Source: Gnetum montanum
Lineage: Eukaryota > Streptophyta > Gnetopsida > Gnetales > Gnetaceae
Length of the DNA stretch: 64,000 nucleotides
Assembly: GCA_015680685.1 (NCBI GenBank)
Contig: MNCI01033682.1
Span: forward strand, 25,455-89,454
Direction of reading: 5' to 3'
Below, one piece after another: positions 36,607 through 48,760 of the stretch (within the stretch, counting starts at the first letter, position 1; every line of letters starts with the position of its first letter). A model generated the notes under the pieces. The model saw only the letters and a program-made list of their open reading frames with translations. It was not told where the DNA came from and searched no databases. Position numbers and translations under genes: made by a program.

Positions 36607-38150
36607 CCATCTATAATCACAAAAGCAACCCTAGATCAGTTATTTAGGTACAATCTCCCTAAATTGGATACCTTTCAATTGTTTGATTGGGTTATGTTTG
36701 ATGGTCAAATTGAGATTTTATCATTAAGTCCTTATTTAGTGATTGTAGGCATACGAGAATATTTTATTATAATTTTATTTTTCCTTCAATGAATATTCAT
36801 TATTGGTATTAATTCTTAGAATCATTATTTTGATATTATTTTAATATCTAATTTGTGGGGTGTTCAAAAAATTTCTGAAAATTTTTTGTCAAAGCCTAGT
36901 GCTTGATATCCCCATGATGAAAAGTGTACCTTTGAATTCTCAAGGATCAAAAAATGGTTGAAACCAGGTAAGTGGTAAGGAAGGTGTAGCTCTTGGAAGG
37001 TTCTAGACTCTAAAAATTTGCAAAAACTCCCTTTGCATTTGAAGCAAAATGTGAAAAATGAGCTAAGTGTTGCACATATTTATGGGATTTTTATGCTACC
37101 TTGACGAGGATGTGTTGACAAGGTTATGTCGACATAGCTAACCACATCTACAGGAATGCATCAATGTAGCTATTTGCAACAATTTTTCAACTTGAATTCT
37201 AAGGGATTTTGGAAGAGGTTGAGGATGAAATAAGAGCCAAATGGTAGTCAAAAAGCTAGGAAACCAATGCAGCAAAACTGGATAACATAGTTATCAAGGT
37301 TGTTTGAACTAAATTAAGGCCACTGATTATGGGGTTTAAACTAAAGGAAACCAAAAAGTGATGTAAGTGGATCCTCCCCAAAGCAGGTGGATGCCTAAAA
37401 ATGCCCTTGCATAACCTCATCACAAGGAGTTCATAGGCACCCTGGATGATGAATGATGGCTCAGGTTAAATACCAAACCCTTATAAGGGATTGTCTAAGG
37501 ATCATGTAATCTACAAAATGAAAACTAAAAGATTACCATGGTACTAGGTAGTGAGTTGAGAAAATGAAGTGCTAGAATGATGATGTGAGAGGGATCAAGA
37601 GAGGAGGATCCGAAGCATAGCCACAAGAGATCCTTTTGTGGAATGTGGGATTAGAATGATCCTAATATTAGTTTGTTCTAAGTCTAGATCGAATCCATAC
37701 AACTCGCAATAAATTCACATTGACATGTTCTACCTTTCCTACCATCATGAGTCAAAAACAACCACAGAGAATGATCATTATACTAGAAAAAGAAGAAAGT
37801 AGTTTAGATGTTATTGAGGAAGAAATATGGGCCTTATTTGGCAGAATGCCTTTAGGCATAAATAACATATCTTTTCAGCCCCATTACGAATGCTTGTATC
37901 CTAAGAGATCTTCAGAGAGGTGTATTTATTCTCATTTTTTGAAAACCACACATTACAAAGACATGCTTCATTTTACGATTTATAGAAGGAGTGATGATAC
38001 ATTTTATGAAAAGTCATAGGACTCAATGTTGGTGACTATTTGGGACTGAGCCACCAATGAGCTTCTCCAAATAAGGTTTAGGTGCTTACTAGTCTCCGAC
38101 AATACCAAGGCACAGATACCTCCAAATAAACTCAATAATTATGAAACGTA
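36607..38150 (-). mobile_element. Element 9, upstream internal part (after the copia insertion)
   Basis: The first bases read, in sense, TGATTATAG then ATGG, the conserved 3' ORF start. Further upstream in sense lie a polypurine-like ATCATGGGGATATC (about 36905-36920), a TATA-like CATAAATATG (about 37073-37082) with dyad words (37095-37135), and the conserved non-coding block with AGTGGATCCTCCCCAAAG (37368-37385). Homology to other copies fades near 38150, where the element is truncated. Confidence 0.6.
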
Positions 38151-39559
38151 CTAAACATGAGTATGTGTTTTGTTGTTGTGTATGTTGAACTGGTTGGGTT
38201 GTGTATAAAACTGTAATTAGCTATCATAAAAGAGATTTAGTTATTTTTTTCAAATACTATGAGGTGTTTGAGATTTTTATTTTGTCAAGTCACCTAATCT
38301 ATATAGTTCCTAGAATATGTTACTTGTAACAAATAAAATTTTGGAAAAACATTTAAGCACAATTCTGTCACTCTACTCTTAATTTCCCCCAGAGAGAAAG
38401 TTCCATAAGAAAACTAGAAATAGAGCAAGACTCAATGGACTTAGAAAGAGAAAAGAAAAGAAAGCAGATTTGTGTTAAACCTCAAATATTTAAGCAAGAT
38501 AAGTTGACATGAGTAAACACTTCGCAATAAAACTATTCTTAATTCAATAACTACGAATTGTTCAAACTTCCTGAGCTCAACAAGCAACTTTATAAAGACA
38601 ATCTTATTATATTATCAAAAATTGTTGTGTAAATGATAAAGTACAAGTCTTTATTTTAGCTAGTTAATAGTTGTCAAAGATTGCATTCAACAGAGCTTTC
38701 AAGAAATTTGACAATTTCTAGATTGAAATACTAAGGCAATACACTTTAAAAATAAAAAAGCTATTTTAGTCCCATCAAAGTATCAAAGATTTTTCTAAAT
38801 TCTCTATACTCAAAACAAGCAATTTCATTAAGACATTACTATTAAATTGCTCTTGAGGCTTGTCAGCAACATAAGCTCTTCTATGGCCAATCTTAATAAT
38901 AGTCTAATATTACGCAAAAAAATAGAGCTATAAAAGCAACCTAGAAAAAATCTCAAATTTAAATGCCAAGCACGATACTATCTAAACTATTAGCTAAGTA
39001 ACTAAAACAAAATAGGAAAAAATGAACTCACAGGATTAAGCTGAATTAATGTCTTTAGCAAGCCATACTCTTGCAATCTTCAAATTGCTTCTAAGTATGC
39101 TCCTCTCCCCTTTTTTATTCTACTGTGAAGCCTTTTTATATTTGCTTTAGGTAGTTACAATAATCATGAGAAGTTAAGAGTCTTACAAATATCTTAGAAC
39201 TATAAATTTATAACTTTCTTAGGAGTTATAACTTCCATGGAAGTTATGAAAATTTTAAGCCACATTTTGGCAAGTGTTTTCTTGGTAATGAAAACTCAAA
39301 ATTAACTACAAATATCTTAGAGTTTTAGTTATAACTATCTTAGGAGTTGCAATTTCCATGAAAAGTTACAACTAAATAAAATCTATATTTGACAAGTGTT
39401 ATGAGAATAACTATCCTATGAATATATATATCTATATATATGAAAATCAAAGCATTTGAATATTGGGTGCCCATACATTTTGCATCTCTCACCTATAGTT
39501 GAAGTAGCAACCTTACGATTATGCAATTACACAAATAGAGATAAGAAATATGTGTATAA
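38151..39559. other. AT-rich low-copy sequence, no gene seen
   Basis: No convincing ORF. A tandem duplication at 39183-39410 and a perfect palindrome at 39228-39247 are listed separately. An AT dinucleotide run lies at 39421-39441. Confidence 0.45.
39183..39410. repeat. Imperfect tandem duplication, unit about 125 bp
   Basis: ACAAATATCTTAGA...CTTAGGAGTT...ACTTCCATG...GGCAAGTGTT occurs twice, starting at about 39185 and 39311. The first unit contains the 20-base palindrome ATAACTTCCATGGAAGTTAT at 39228-39247. Confidence 0.6.
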
Positions 39560-40270
39560 TATTCGTCAGTCTTTCTTGGGGCCGTGGATTTTTTAAGACC
39601 GACTTCTGTCTATCCAAATCATCTGCAAGTTGAAGTATTTGAAGCTGCAAAAAGCATTAAAACAAAACGCTATGCAATAGCGGTTATATCCGAGTTACTG
39701 CATCAACAGCGGGACCCCTCGTATTCATTCAAAAATTTTGATGAAAATAATTTCTGGTAAAATCTGGGCTCAAGTAACCGCCATAACCTCGTGCCATTAT
39801 GATGTATCGTCACCCCAATTATTTCGCCACAGAAAATCTCCTCCTGATCTACTGTTGGGTCGGTCTCGGTCACTGCGTATTCATTTTCTCAGACCCTTTC
39901 CGGTCGGAGCAAGCACCGAAATGACCTTGCCCGGACACATTGGCAGCTTTGTAGACTAACCATCGGCAGTTGGTGTTGCTTTTACGAGAAATAATACTCG
40001 CAAGATTTGTAAGCACCGCGGGAGCCTGCAAAGGCCACGGGAATCTACTTCTTTTGCAGGAATCGTCGGTGGAAATGCAGCTAGTAGGCTCATTCTCCTT
40101 CTCTTCTTTCTGGTTCTTGGCCGGATTTTCCTGATACTGCGTGCTACTGGAGTACCTGTGATTTCCGTTTTCTGCGTTCAGTGAAAGAGGCGGCACACAG
40201 CAATGCTGTCGTAATTTCCAACCGCTGAGATTTGCTCAAGTTGCACGCCATGATTGATCTTGTTTGCATT
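39560..40270. other. CpG-rich low-copy island
   Basis: CpG dinucleotides are frequent here while they are scarce in the surrounding repeats, suggesting host sequence that escaped heavy methylation. A minus-strand open stretch at 39870-40196 begins MPPLSLNAENGNHRYSSST and is polar and Ser/Asn/Lys-rich. I recognise no family. It could be a first exon, a 5' untranslated region or a gene fragment. Confidence 0.4.
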
Positions 40271-40605
40271 TTTGGAGAGACTGGAGGCACGATTAATGTT
40301 TTCTTGCAGAGTGTAGCGTAGGTGTAAGATTTATTTTACCGGTATGGTGCTCCAGAAGGATGATTGATGGCAGGAACGTGTATGATATTTGTTTTAATTT
40401 AGATGATGCAGAACAACGTGATTTATCACTCAACTTGAATTTGTTTCCCAATTTCCGCAAATGGTTTTCTAAGGAACTTGGGTTTAATGGTACGTAAGGT
40501 TCAGTATCATGCATTTTTATTAAAATACCTTGGTAGCCAATTCCATTCATATTGTTCGGCATTACAGGTATGCTTCACAACAGTTCACATGAACCTTTAT
40601 TGCAG

Positions 40606-40781
40606 ATCTTCCAGCCGTTACAGCAAAGGAATTTTGTTGGTTATCTCACGTATTTTCCCTGCCGAAACATACAACCCATTTTCCAATCTGGAATAATTGG
40701 GAGGATTCTCTTAATCGAACTGTTAAGCAAGCCCAAGTTCTGTTCGAATGGTTGATAGACCATCTACTCCTATATTCCTAA
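40606..40781 (+). pseudogene. Possible exon relic of an unrecognised gene
   Basis: After TTTATTGCAG (an acceptor-like context ending at 40605) a frame stays open for 57 codons to TAA at 40779-40781, reading ...LPAVTAKEFCWLSHVF...NNWEDSLNRTVKQAQVLFEW... with protein-like composition. I recognise no family and cannot find neighbouring exons with certainty. It may be a terminal exon of a decayed gene. Confidence 0.3.
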
Positions 40782-41639
40782 ATCCATTGAAAATGATGGT
40801 GCTGCAAAGGACACAACGGCAATGCCTGTACCCCAAAACCGCCTTGATTCTGGCCCTTATTCCTCATATGCAAATACAGAATAATTCATACAGCTTAAAT
40901 CCATAGAATGGTTTAATAAGCTTCAACCTCATTTCCATGCATATGCAAGGACTGAGAGACTTTAGATATTATAATGCCTGCTCCATCGACAACACTCAAG
41001 AAGAAAGTCAAAAAGAGAACTCAACAAATCCCCCTGAGGACAGAACATTTCCATTCCCCTTTGGTCCTTTGCCAATTCATTGAGTAATGAGATCATAGGT
41101 TACTTTTTAATTTTTATGTGAAAGAACCATCATGTTTTCATGATATAGATTTCCTTATGAGATAGATGGAATGGATGGGCATTGTGACCTCACTGCCTAG
41201 TACCATTGAGAAACTAATAGCTTGCTAGGAGATAGCATAATCCAAAAACAAAGTTGGTATATACAAATAGTTACAAACTTGATAGCTACATTTGGTAATC
41301 ATTGAAGATTGCAACACTAATGGAATAAAATCAAGTATTGTAAATAAAGTAAAAAAAAAAGTAAAATATATAAAATAAATATCAAAGGGTAAAGAAAATA
41401 AAAAAACATATGAAGAATGATATAAAATAAAAACAATAAAAACTTATATCTTCTCCAAGTTATTAGAGTAGACGATCTCCTTCCCCGTGACTAAGTTGGA
41501 AGAAAGAGATTCAAGAAGTGGAGCGAGCTTGTTCTTGGGTTGAGGTGTTATCATTGTGGTTGGTTACTTAGAAGCCTGTAAAGGGTTTCAATAATTAGAT
41601 GTTGACTAGCATATGCTTTTGAGAACTTGTTGGGTCGTA

Positions 41640-42680
41640 AATTGTCATAGCCCTAGAAGGAAGAGTTGAGTGTATAATGTGTGGTCCTTTCCATAATTTC
41701 TAGAACTTAGTTCATTGTGGCATATGTGATAGATTTCAATAGAGAACCTTGTCTCCTTGTTTGAATTCAACTTTTCATATTTGAACATCATGACATTGTT
41801 TGCAATATGTCTTGTGCACTTCATTCATTATAAAGACTACTCTGCAATATTCATTTAGCATGTTGAGTGTCATCAATCTCTCTTTTTGTGCTAAGTTAAT
41901 GTCTAGGTCATGCTCACATGCAGTTATGAGTGTACAAAGTTTAGTTTGAGTCAGAAGCTTAGGTAACTTTCTATACACTAACTCATTGGGAGATTAGCCT
42001 ATAAGAAGTTTCTAGGTTAAGAGATATGCCCATAGGACATCATTGACTTTAGTACTACAATCTTTTCTATATATGCTAATCATCCTTGTTAGGATTCTGG
42101 TGATCTTCCTATTAGTTACCTAAGCTTGACCATTGGCTTGCGAATGATAGGGTGTTGTAAGTTTATGTTCCATCCCCAAGCATTGCATTAACTTATGAAA
42201 GGTAGCACTTGTGAAATGGGTTCCATTATCAAAAATTAGTGTCTTAGGCACACCAAACCTATTTACCACTTCTTGTTGAAAGAATCAAGTTGTAGTGGGA
42301 GAAGTACAATCAGGAACTACTGTAGCTTTAGCCCATTTGATACAATAGTCAATAGCAACAATAATGTAAGACTTCCTGTTGGACATGGGAGTGATGGATC
42401 CCATGAAAGCAATTTTCCAAAGGTCAAAAGGCTCTAGTAGTTGGATCCATTGTTGTGTTCTTTCCATCCTGGTTATTATTCCTTCATCTTGTTAACATTG
42501 TTAGCATGAATGGATGAAATGGTGCACATCCTTGAAGATCGTAGGCTAGAAATATCCTACCATCAAGATTTTTATGATCATTCTCCTTCCTACATAGTGG
42601 TCCCTACAAGGGCCCTCATGAGCATCTTGGAGAACTCTTAGTTGATCTATATCAAGTACACACCATTGTACCAAGCCATT
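41640..42680 (-). pseudogene. Integrase of element 6 (relic)
   Basis: The core reads FMGSITPMSNRKSYIIVAIDYCIKW (about 42420-42340, first Asp present), then LIFDNGTHFTSATF at about 42245-42190 (second Asp present), then YHSQANGQA followed by a stop exactly where the catalytic Glu belongs (about 42120). The C-terminal part continues to about 41700. Inactive. Confidence 0.75.
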
Positions 42681-42999
42681 AGCATAGATTTTGTAGAGGT
42701 TGCCTTTTATCTCTAGGTAGTTCTTAACCTAGTGGAGGAACTATTGCTTCCTTCTATGGTCCCATTCTATAGGAGTCTCCTATGTGAGTAGAAAAGAGAT
42801 AAATTCATCATACTAGTTTGTAACCCTTGGTGTTTAAACTTCAGTTGCCTTAGCAAAGAGAAGATAATCTAGGAATTGATCAGACAGGGCTCTTCATCAA
42901 CCTTGTTATCCCATCTTAACTAATATGGGTGATCAACATCTACATTCTTAGTTCCTTCTTTGTCCACCATTTTCAAATCAAACTCTTACAAGATCACCA

Positions 43000-44240
43000 A
43001 CCATTATATAACACAGGACTCATTGTTGGCTTGTTTATTAGGAAGTGAATTACATTGTGATCAATGTGCATAAAAATGGAATATCCAAGCACATATTATC
43101 TAAATTTCTTAAGAGCATACACCACCGTCGTGGGTTCCTTTTCTGTGTAGTGTAATTAAGTTGTGCATCCACAATGCTCCTGCTTACATAATGGATGTAG
43201 TATGGACATTTTTGATCATCCATTTGGGTAAGTACTACTCCAAATGCATAGTTGGATGCATATGTCATGATATGAAAAGGTTTGAACCAATCAAGTGCAT
43301 GTAGAATTAGTGTTTCTACAAGCTTCTACTTTAAGTGTTGGAATGTTTGATCGCACTCTTGGGTCCATTTAAATGTTCCATCCTTCTTGGTAAGCTCAAC
43401 AAGCAGCTTCATAATTTTGGAATGTCCAAGGAATGATCTTATATCTTTGATTATTTGAGGTTGTCTAGTAATTTCTTGGATGACCCTTATCTTTTTAATA
43501 TCTACCTCAATTCCTTTTCCTAAATTTTAGTGCCACACAACAATGCCTTCCTGGACCATCAAATGGCTCTATTGCCAACTAAGCCACAAGTTCGTTTTCA
43601 CACATCATTTCAGTGCCTGCTCAAGGCGATCAAGTGCTTATTCAAAATTAGCATCATAGGTGGAAAAGTTATCAATGAAGACTTCCTCACCACTACCAAT
43701 TTTGTATTGAAAGATATTGAGGACTAGGCATTGGAAGGTTGCAAGAGCATTGCACAAGCCAAAAGACATCTTTTTGTATGCAAACGTTCTATCCTTCTAG
43801 AGTAATTTGTATTTGATCGTAACCATTATACCCATCTAGAAAACTATAGTAGTTGTACCTAGGAATAGTCTCCAATACTTAGTCCACAAATGACAATGAA
43901 AAATGGTTTTGAATGTGGTCATGTTCAACAACCTAAAGTCTATACAAATTCTTCACTATCTTTTCTTTGGTACAATTGAATGCAATAGCATTTAACAGTT
44001 TAAAGTTAACAAAGATTCTTCATTTATCTCCTTGCTTAGAAACAAAGATAACTAGGTTGACCCACTCACTATGTGCTATTGGGGAGATGAATTCCTCCTT
44101 CAGGAGGTTTTCAATATCTTGGTTCACTAAATTGTTTAGTTTGGGACTAAGTCTAAATGGAGGAAATTGCCTCTATTTCACTATTGGATTATTGTATATG
44201 CAATGTTGACATATATAAGAATCAATTCCTGTAATTTCAA
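43000..44240 (-). pseudogene. RT-RNase H of element 6 (relic)
   Basis: RNase H: TYASNYAFGVVLTQMDDQK (43268-43200, first Asp replaced by Tyr). RT: the FMDDFS motif of element 1 has become F-I-D-N-F-S at about 43662-43680, so the catalytic Asp pair is lost. Stops and frame changes throughout. Confidence 0.7.
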
Positions 44241-44599
44241 AATAGGACCATGTAAATGTTGTGGATCATTTGTTCACTAATTAAAGTACCTTTCTCTTCT
44301 AAGCTTTTGTATGGTTAGTATTGATAATAATAGGCTTTACATTTTGCAAGTATCCATATACTAATGATTCAACTTGTTTTGACACACATTCTTCTAGGAT
44401 CTTTAACTTTCCTCAATTAACTACAGGTGCATGAATAGTACCTATTTTTATCATTTGTTGCTCCCCTACTAATTGAGATAAGCTAATAAATCCATGAGGA
44501 TTGTCCACAAACTTGGAAATTATCCTAAGAAGAGGACACTTCCTAGGTTTATACTCAAGACTACTAGCACCATCATCCATCTCCGTGTTAATAATACAA

Positions 44600-45725
44600 G
44601 TTGTATTTTTCTATTGAGGTTTTCATCTCAACTTATCTTACATAGGAGATGGTGGAACAAGTGGTAAATAATGAATCTATAGTATTTCTGTTGATGAGAA
44701 GAGTAGGAAGGGGATTCAAATTATGGAATATCAAGTTGATGCTATTCAGGAGGATAGTAGTAAAGAGTAGAATGAGCAGCAAGACCAATAAAAAAAATAG
44801 GTTGTTGAACATAGCAATTGTAAGAATCTAGTTGGTAATAAGGATACTTTTGCCTTGGAAGTGGCATCCTCCATAACTATAAGTTTTACCATTGTTGTTA
44901 GTACTACTCTTTTAGCTGTGGCAAGGCATCATTAGAATAGTACTATGACTAATATGGTTGTATATAGTTTCCTTGTAAATAAGGAAACCTACTAAACATC
45001 TTTGGTTTAAGAGCATAAATGCTTGATTCGTGCACTAGAGTAATCATTTGGGACATGATAGGGTAAGCCTTTTTTGCATGTCATAATGACAAACATTGCA
45101 ATCATCATCCCCATCTCCATGTTCACCATGCACGTTTATCTCAATCACATTAGTCATCAAATTATTTCTATTATATCCTAGACTTGGTGATTAACATCAT
45201 AAAACTTTAACACAATAGCTACCTTTCCTTTTTTCCTATATAGATCTTTTTTGTTTTCATATTTTCTTGTTCTTGTTTTGTAGCTACTATTTTTGCTTAC
45301 TCATTATGCTCCTTCATGATCTTGAGTGTTGTTGCAAACTTCTCCTTAACTACATCCAACATTTTACTAACCTTAGCCACAATATCAAATATGCTTTCTT
45401 GCATGGATAAGATCTTTTGTTGAATTACTTCTTGTAGTGGATCCTCTTCTTGAATATCACATGCCCTAACTTATTTATTTTTGTTGGATGGGTTCCTATT
45501 GTATTCTTTTGTACTTTCTTGTTTTCTCAAAACACCTTCTTCTTTGGCCACATAATCAATTAATTTCTACATCTAATGAGCTTTTAGCTTTGATAGCCTC
45601 TCTCGGCCATAGACCTTAAGGTTATTGCATGTTTTATTTCAAAGCCCATAGACAATGTGGTAAAGTTGCTCCTTCTAGAAGAACCCATGGGATACGCATC
45701 AATAGAGCAATGAGTAATACCTACT
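44600..45725 (-). pseudogene. gag of element 6 (3' part, relic)
   Basis: Similarity to the gag of elements 1 and 3 includes the Tyr/Gln/Pro-rich tail (plus-strand GGTGGCATCCTCCATAACTA at 44860 matches the P-Q-S-W-G region) and, near 45540-45700, the core with HIVYGL-type text. It ends at the element A insertion. Confidence 0.55.
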
Positions 45726-46603
45726 GATGAATCATGATTCATCAGGTTGCAATATCAGATACGCGATATCGGGTATGCAATCTCGCATCCAGCAACGATA
45801 TCGGATATGCGATATCATGGTTCCTGTGTGAGCCTATAAATACACATGAAGGCACACGGGAAAGGAGTCTTTTTTGGTCAGTTAAAAATTAGTTTAGAGT
45901 AGGATCTTTTTGTCATTTTTTCCTCTCAACTCTCTCTCCCAGTTCATGCCTGTAGTCTACTGATTGTAATTGTACAGCATCCTTTATTCGAGTGTGACAT
46001 ACTTGGACACGTACATGACCGAAAATAAAGATAGAGATTACTTCATCATTGCAGCATTCACTTAGTTTAATTATTTAATTGTTATTGTTATTTATTGCTT
46101 TCATAGTTAATATCTCTTCACCCTCAACTCCTATTAAACGCAGAATGAGTACGACTTAATCACAAGCATTTAAGTGTGACTACTTGGTATCCCAGTAGCG
46201 TACCTAGGCCATGCGCTTGGTAATCCCAGTGGTAGTCATGCACGAGGTCTAAGATGTGTACGGATGATTAAGGAATGGATGCTCATCACACTTAGGCTAG
46301 CTTAGACTCTCTCTCTCCCTATCTCCTATTAGTTAACTCTCTCTCCCTTTTCCTCTTAGCTTAGTTAAAGTTATTTCCCATTACCTTCAGGAGTAGCATT
46401 AGTTAGGAACATATCATACACCTCACTCTAGACTAAACCATACGTGACAAAGCAATTACTAGTCCAGCTAGGAAGACAGCGAACTGCAATCAGCGAGTAG
46501 CTATCTAGATACCACAACTAGCCCGTCTGCAGAGTTTGACCGGATCATGCATGAAACGCTCTTATTCGTATGGTTGAGTGTAGGGGTACCTCACCACTTA
46601 CCA
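45726..46603 (+). repeat. 5' LTR of element A
   Basis: It starts with a perfect 20-base palindrome, TGATGAATCATGATTCATCA (45726-45745), and ends ACTTACCA at 46603. It contains a GATATC array (45748-45818), TATA CTATAAATA at 45834-45842 and the conserved TTGGTATCCCAGTAGCGTA repeats at 46178-46235. The flanking five bases on the left are CCTAC; the right partner is lost. Confidence 0.85.
45748..45842 (+). promoter_or_regulatory. LTR promoter: GATATC array plus TATA box
   Basis: Five GATATC/AATATC words, two as CGATATCGG-type palindromes, with TACGC or TATGC spacers, end about 20 bases upstream of TATAAATA (45835-45842). Promoter function follows from position in U3; the array as a binding cluster is inferred. 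Confidence 0.6.
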
Positions 46604-46604
46604 T

Positions 46605-46622
46605 TGGTGCCGTTGCCGGGGA
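46605..46622 (+). other. Primer-binding site of element A, tRNA-Asp type
   Basis: TGGTGCCGTTGCCGGGGA is one transition away from the complement of the plant tRNA-Asp 3' end. It is one base downstream of the LTR end. Confidence 0.9.
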
Positions 46623-46726
46623 CAGTGCTAGTTATTTAGATTAGTTACATCATATAAGATCGCTATAACAAGGTATTAATGATATATCTTTTAGACAAGA
46701 AATTAATTTCAATTAAGTCACACACA

Positions 46727-48760
46727 ATGTCTCTCTCACAAGACTAGGATAATGCAACAACTAGTAAGGCAATTCATTGGAGAACCAACGAACTATATGA
46801 CGATGAAGATGAATTTTGGAGTACTCGATCTGATGTAGGGCTTTCCTATAGACATAAACGAAGACAACATCATCCCAACTCACGAATGCAAAACATACCA
46901 AGTGACGATGAACCCCTACTAACCACTACGAGCCTAATGCAAATACAAGAGGTTGTTCGAATATCTCATAGGCATTGCAAAGAAAGCCATCTACCCAGGC
47001 TTGACCTAAACAACTTTCCTAATTTTTCAGGAGGCTATGATTTAGACCCACAACAACATTTACAAGCCTTCTACAATGTCTGTGCATGGAACAACATTGA
47101 TAATGGGTGGCAAAAACTTAAGCTCTTTCCTATGACACTCGTTGGCCAAGCAAAAGTATGGTATAGGTCCCTAAAACCCAAATCAATTCGACATTGGCCA
47201 ACAATGGTAGAACTCTTCAATAAAAGAGATATCAAACTTATGCAAGAGTGTCGACCTTGAGGAAACAAATCCAAGAGTGGAAGCAAGCACAACATGAAAC
47301 CTTGGACATGGCCTTAGATAGATATTATGCATTGTTAAACAATTGCCCAGGCCATGAGTTCTCCGAGGAAAGGCTAATGTACCACATCATAGATGGGCTC
47401 CATAATGAAATAAGGGAGACCCTAGGGATGTATGCTCGAGGTCAACTATACAAGCTCCAAACCCACCAACTCCAAGAGCTTATTAAGCAGGTAACAAAAG
47501 AAGAAGGGGAGTTAGCTAAATGGGAGAATGCTAAGAAATCTCAACAGGCCCAAAAATCAACAAGGGCCCATGATTATGAAGAGGAGAAATCAACTCACCT
47601 CAAGGAGGTGGAACCATCTTTTCCAACACCACAATCATTGGATGAAATTGAGGCAAAGATCAATAAGATGATGGAATGGATGCATAAAAAGTGTGGAGAG
47701 TATGCCAACATTATTGGAGATAGAGTCATAACGAATCAAGAAGCAGGACAAAATACCCTTAGGAAATCAAAAAGAAGGGTTGAAAAGAATAAAAACTTAA
47801 CTGTCAATCATACGTATCAATGTAACATTTGCCTATATGATCACCCCAAGGGCCAATGCCCAATCTTTTCACATTTACATGAGTATTGGGGAAGAGTGTT
47901 GCACCTAGAGTTCATACAGAGATACTGCGTTCAATCACAGTGGCAACAATCCCAGTCGTGGGGGAGGCCACCCCCAAATTGGTTATACCCTTCATACCAT
48001 CCGAACCTAAGTGTTTATCAAGTCCAACATCCTGTTTTCCCAATCGGGTCAACATACTCTATCTCACCATATTATTATTATTCTCCTCAATACTATCAAC
48101 CCATGTCCTCTCCAACACAACCACCACCCTGGATACCTTACACTTCTCCTCAATTGCAACATGCTCATCCTTCCCCTCCCTCTACATCGCCACCAAGTGT
48201 TCCAAAAGGTTTTGCGCCACAACACCAACCCACGAATGTTACTTGTGCTGCTACTGTCAACAGTAGTGGGAATCCTCCACAACATCATAGGCATCCTTTC
48301 TTTAGACATGACCGTAAGAACGGACAACACAATTCTGAGCCCACTGCACCTTCCAACCCAACACAAGTCCAACACTGTGGTGCATCTCCCTCCTCGAATC
48401 CAACGCCTCATGTTACTTTCTTTGGGCCACCAACCAATACTCCAACAACCATATGACCCAATGAATATAGCCACCGAGGGAGACAAATCGATCCTTGCAT
48501 ACCATCTTATAGTCAAGGGTGCCATAGTGGGTCAGCCACTCATTAATTAACTACACCCTATAACCTGCCCCACTATGCCAACTATAATCAAGTGTGTGAA
48601 CCCCACTTGGGGTACGTTCCAACCACCACATCAAAAGACACCCAGTGGTTCGGATATGACCGGGTCTCAACATTTCCAACATGCAAGGATCCCAACCTTT
48701 CATTTCTTAATCCTAACTATGCTCAACCATTTAGTTATGGGGGGTATCCTCCATTCTAAC
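46727..48760 (+). pseudogene. gag of element A
   Basis: ATG at 46727 (MSLSQD) is followed by an early TAG at 46745, then an open frame through the gag core (SHLPRLDLNNFPNFSGGYDL, ...HLQAFYNVCAWNNIDNGWQK). Compared with element 3, two extra bases near 47235-47250 shift the frame. The protein resumes at 47248 and runs to 48456: LRKQIQEWKQ, DRYYALLNNCPGHEFSEE, LGMYARGQLYKLQTHQLQEL, a zinc-knuckle-like CNICLYDHPKGQC (about 47822-47860, C-x2-C-x3-H-x4-C), then a 200-residue Pro/Tyr/Gln/His-rich tail. A last part in another frame ends at about 48760 (YGGYPPF). This is a particle-forming RNA-binding protein by family. Nearly intact, but not translatable as one chain. Confidence 0.8.

Larger units (their letters stand above)
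41100..45725 (-). mobile_element. Element 6: Athila-like pol fragment, cut by element A
   Basis: The minus strand carries, from right to left, the end of gag, a protease-like region, RT-RNase H and integrase, then the start of the post-pol non-coding region (polypurine-like CCCCGTGACTAAG at about 41484). Gag is interrupted at 45725 by the 5' LTR of element A. The rest is not found after element A, so the right part is lost, as is the 3' LTR. Confidence 0.7.

Noticed and set aside
48064-48525. Minus-strand 153-codon frame inside the element A gag
   Set aside because: Antisense of the Pro/Tyr-rich gag tail, with Trp/Arg-rich text typical of such a shadow.
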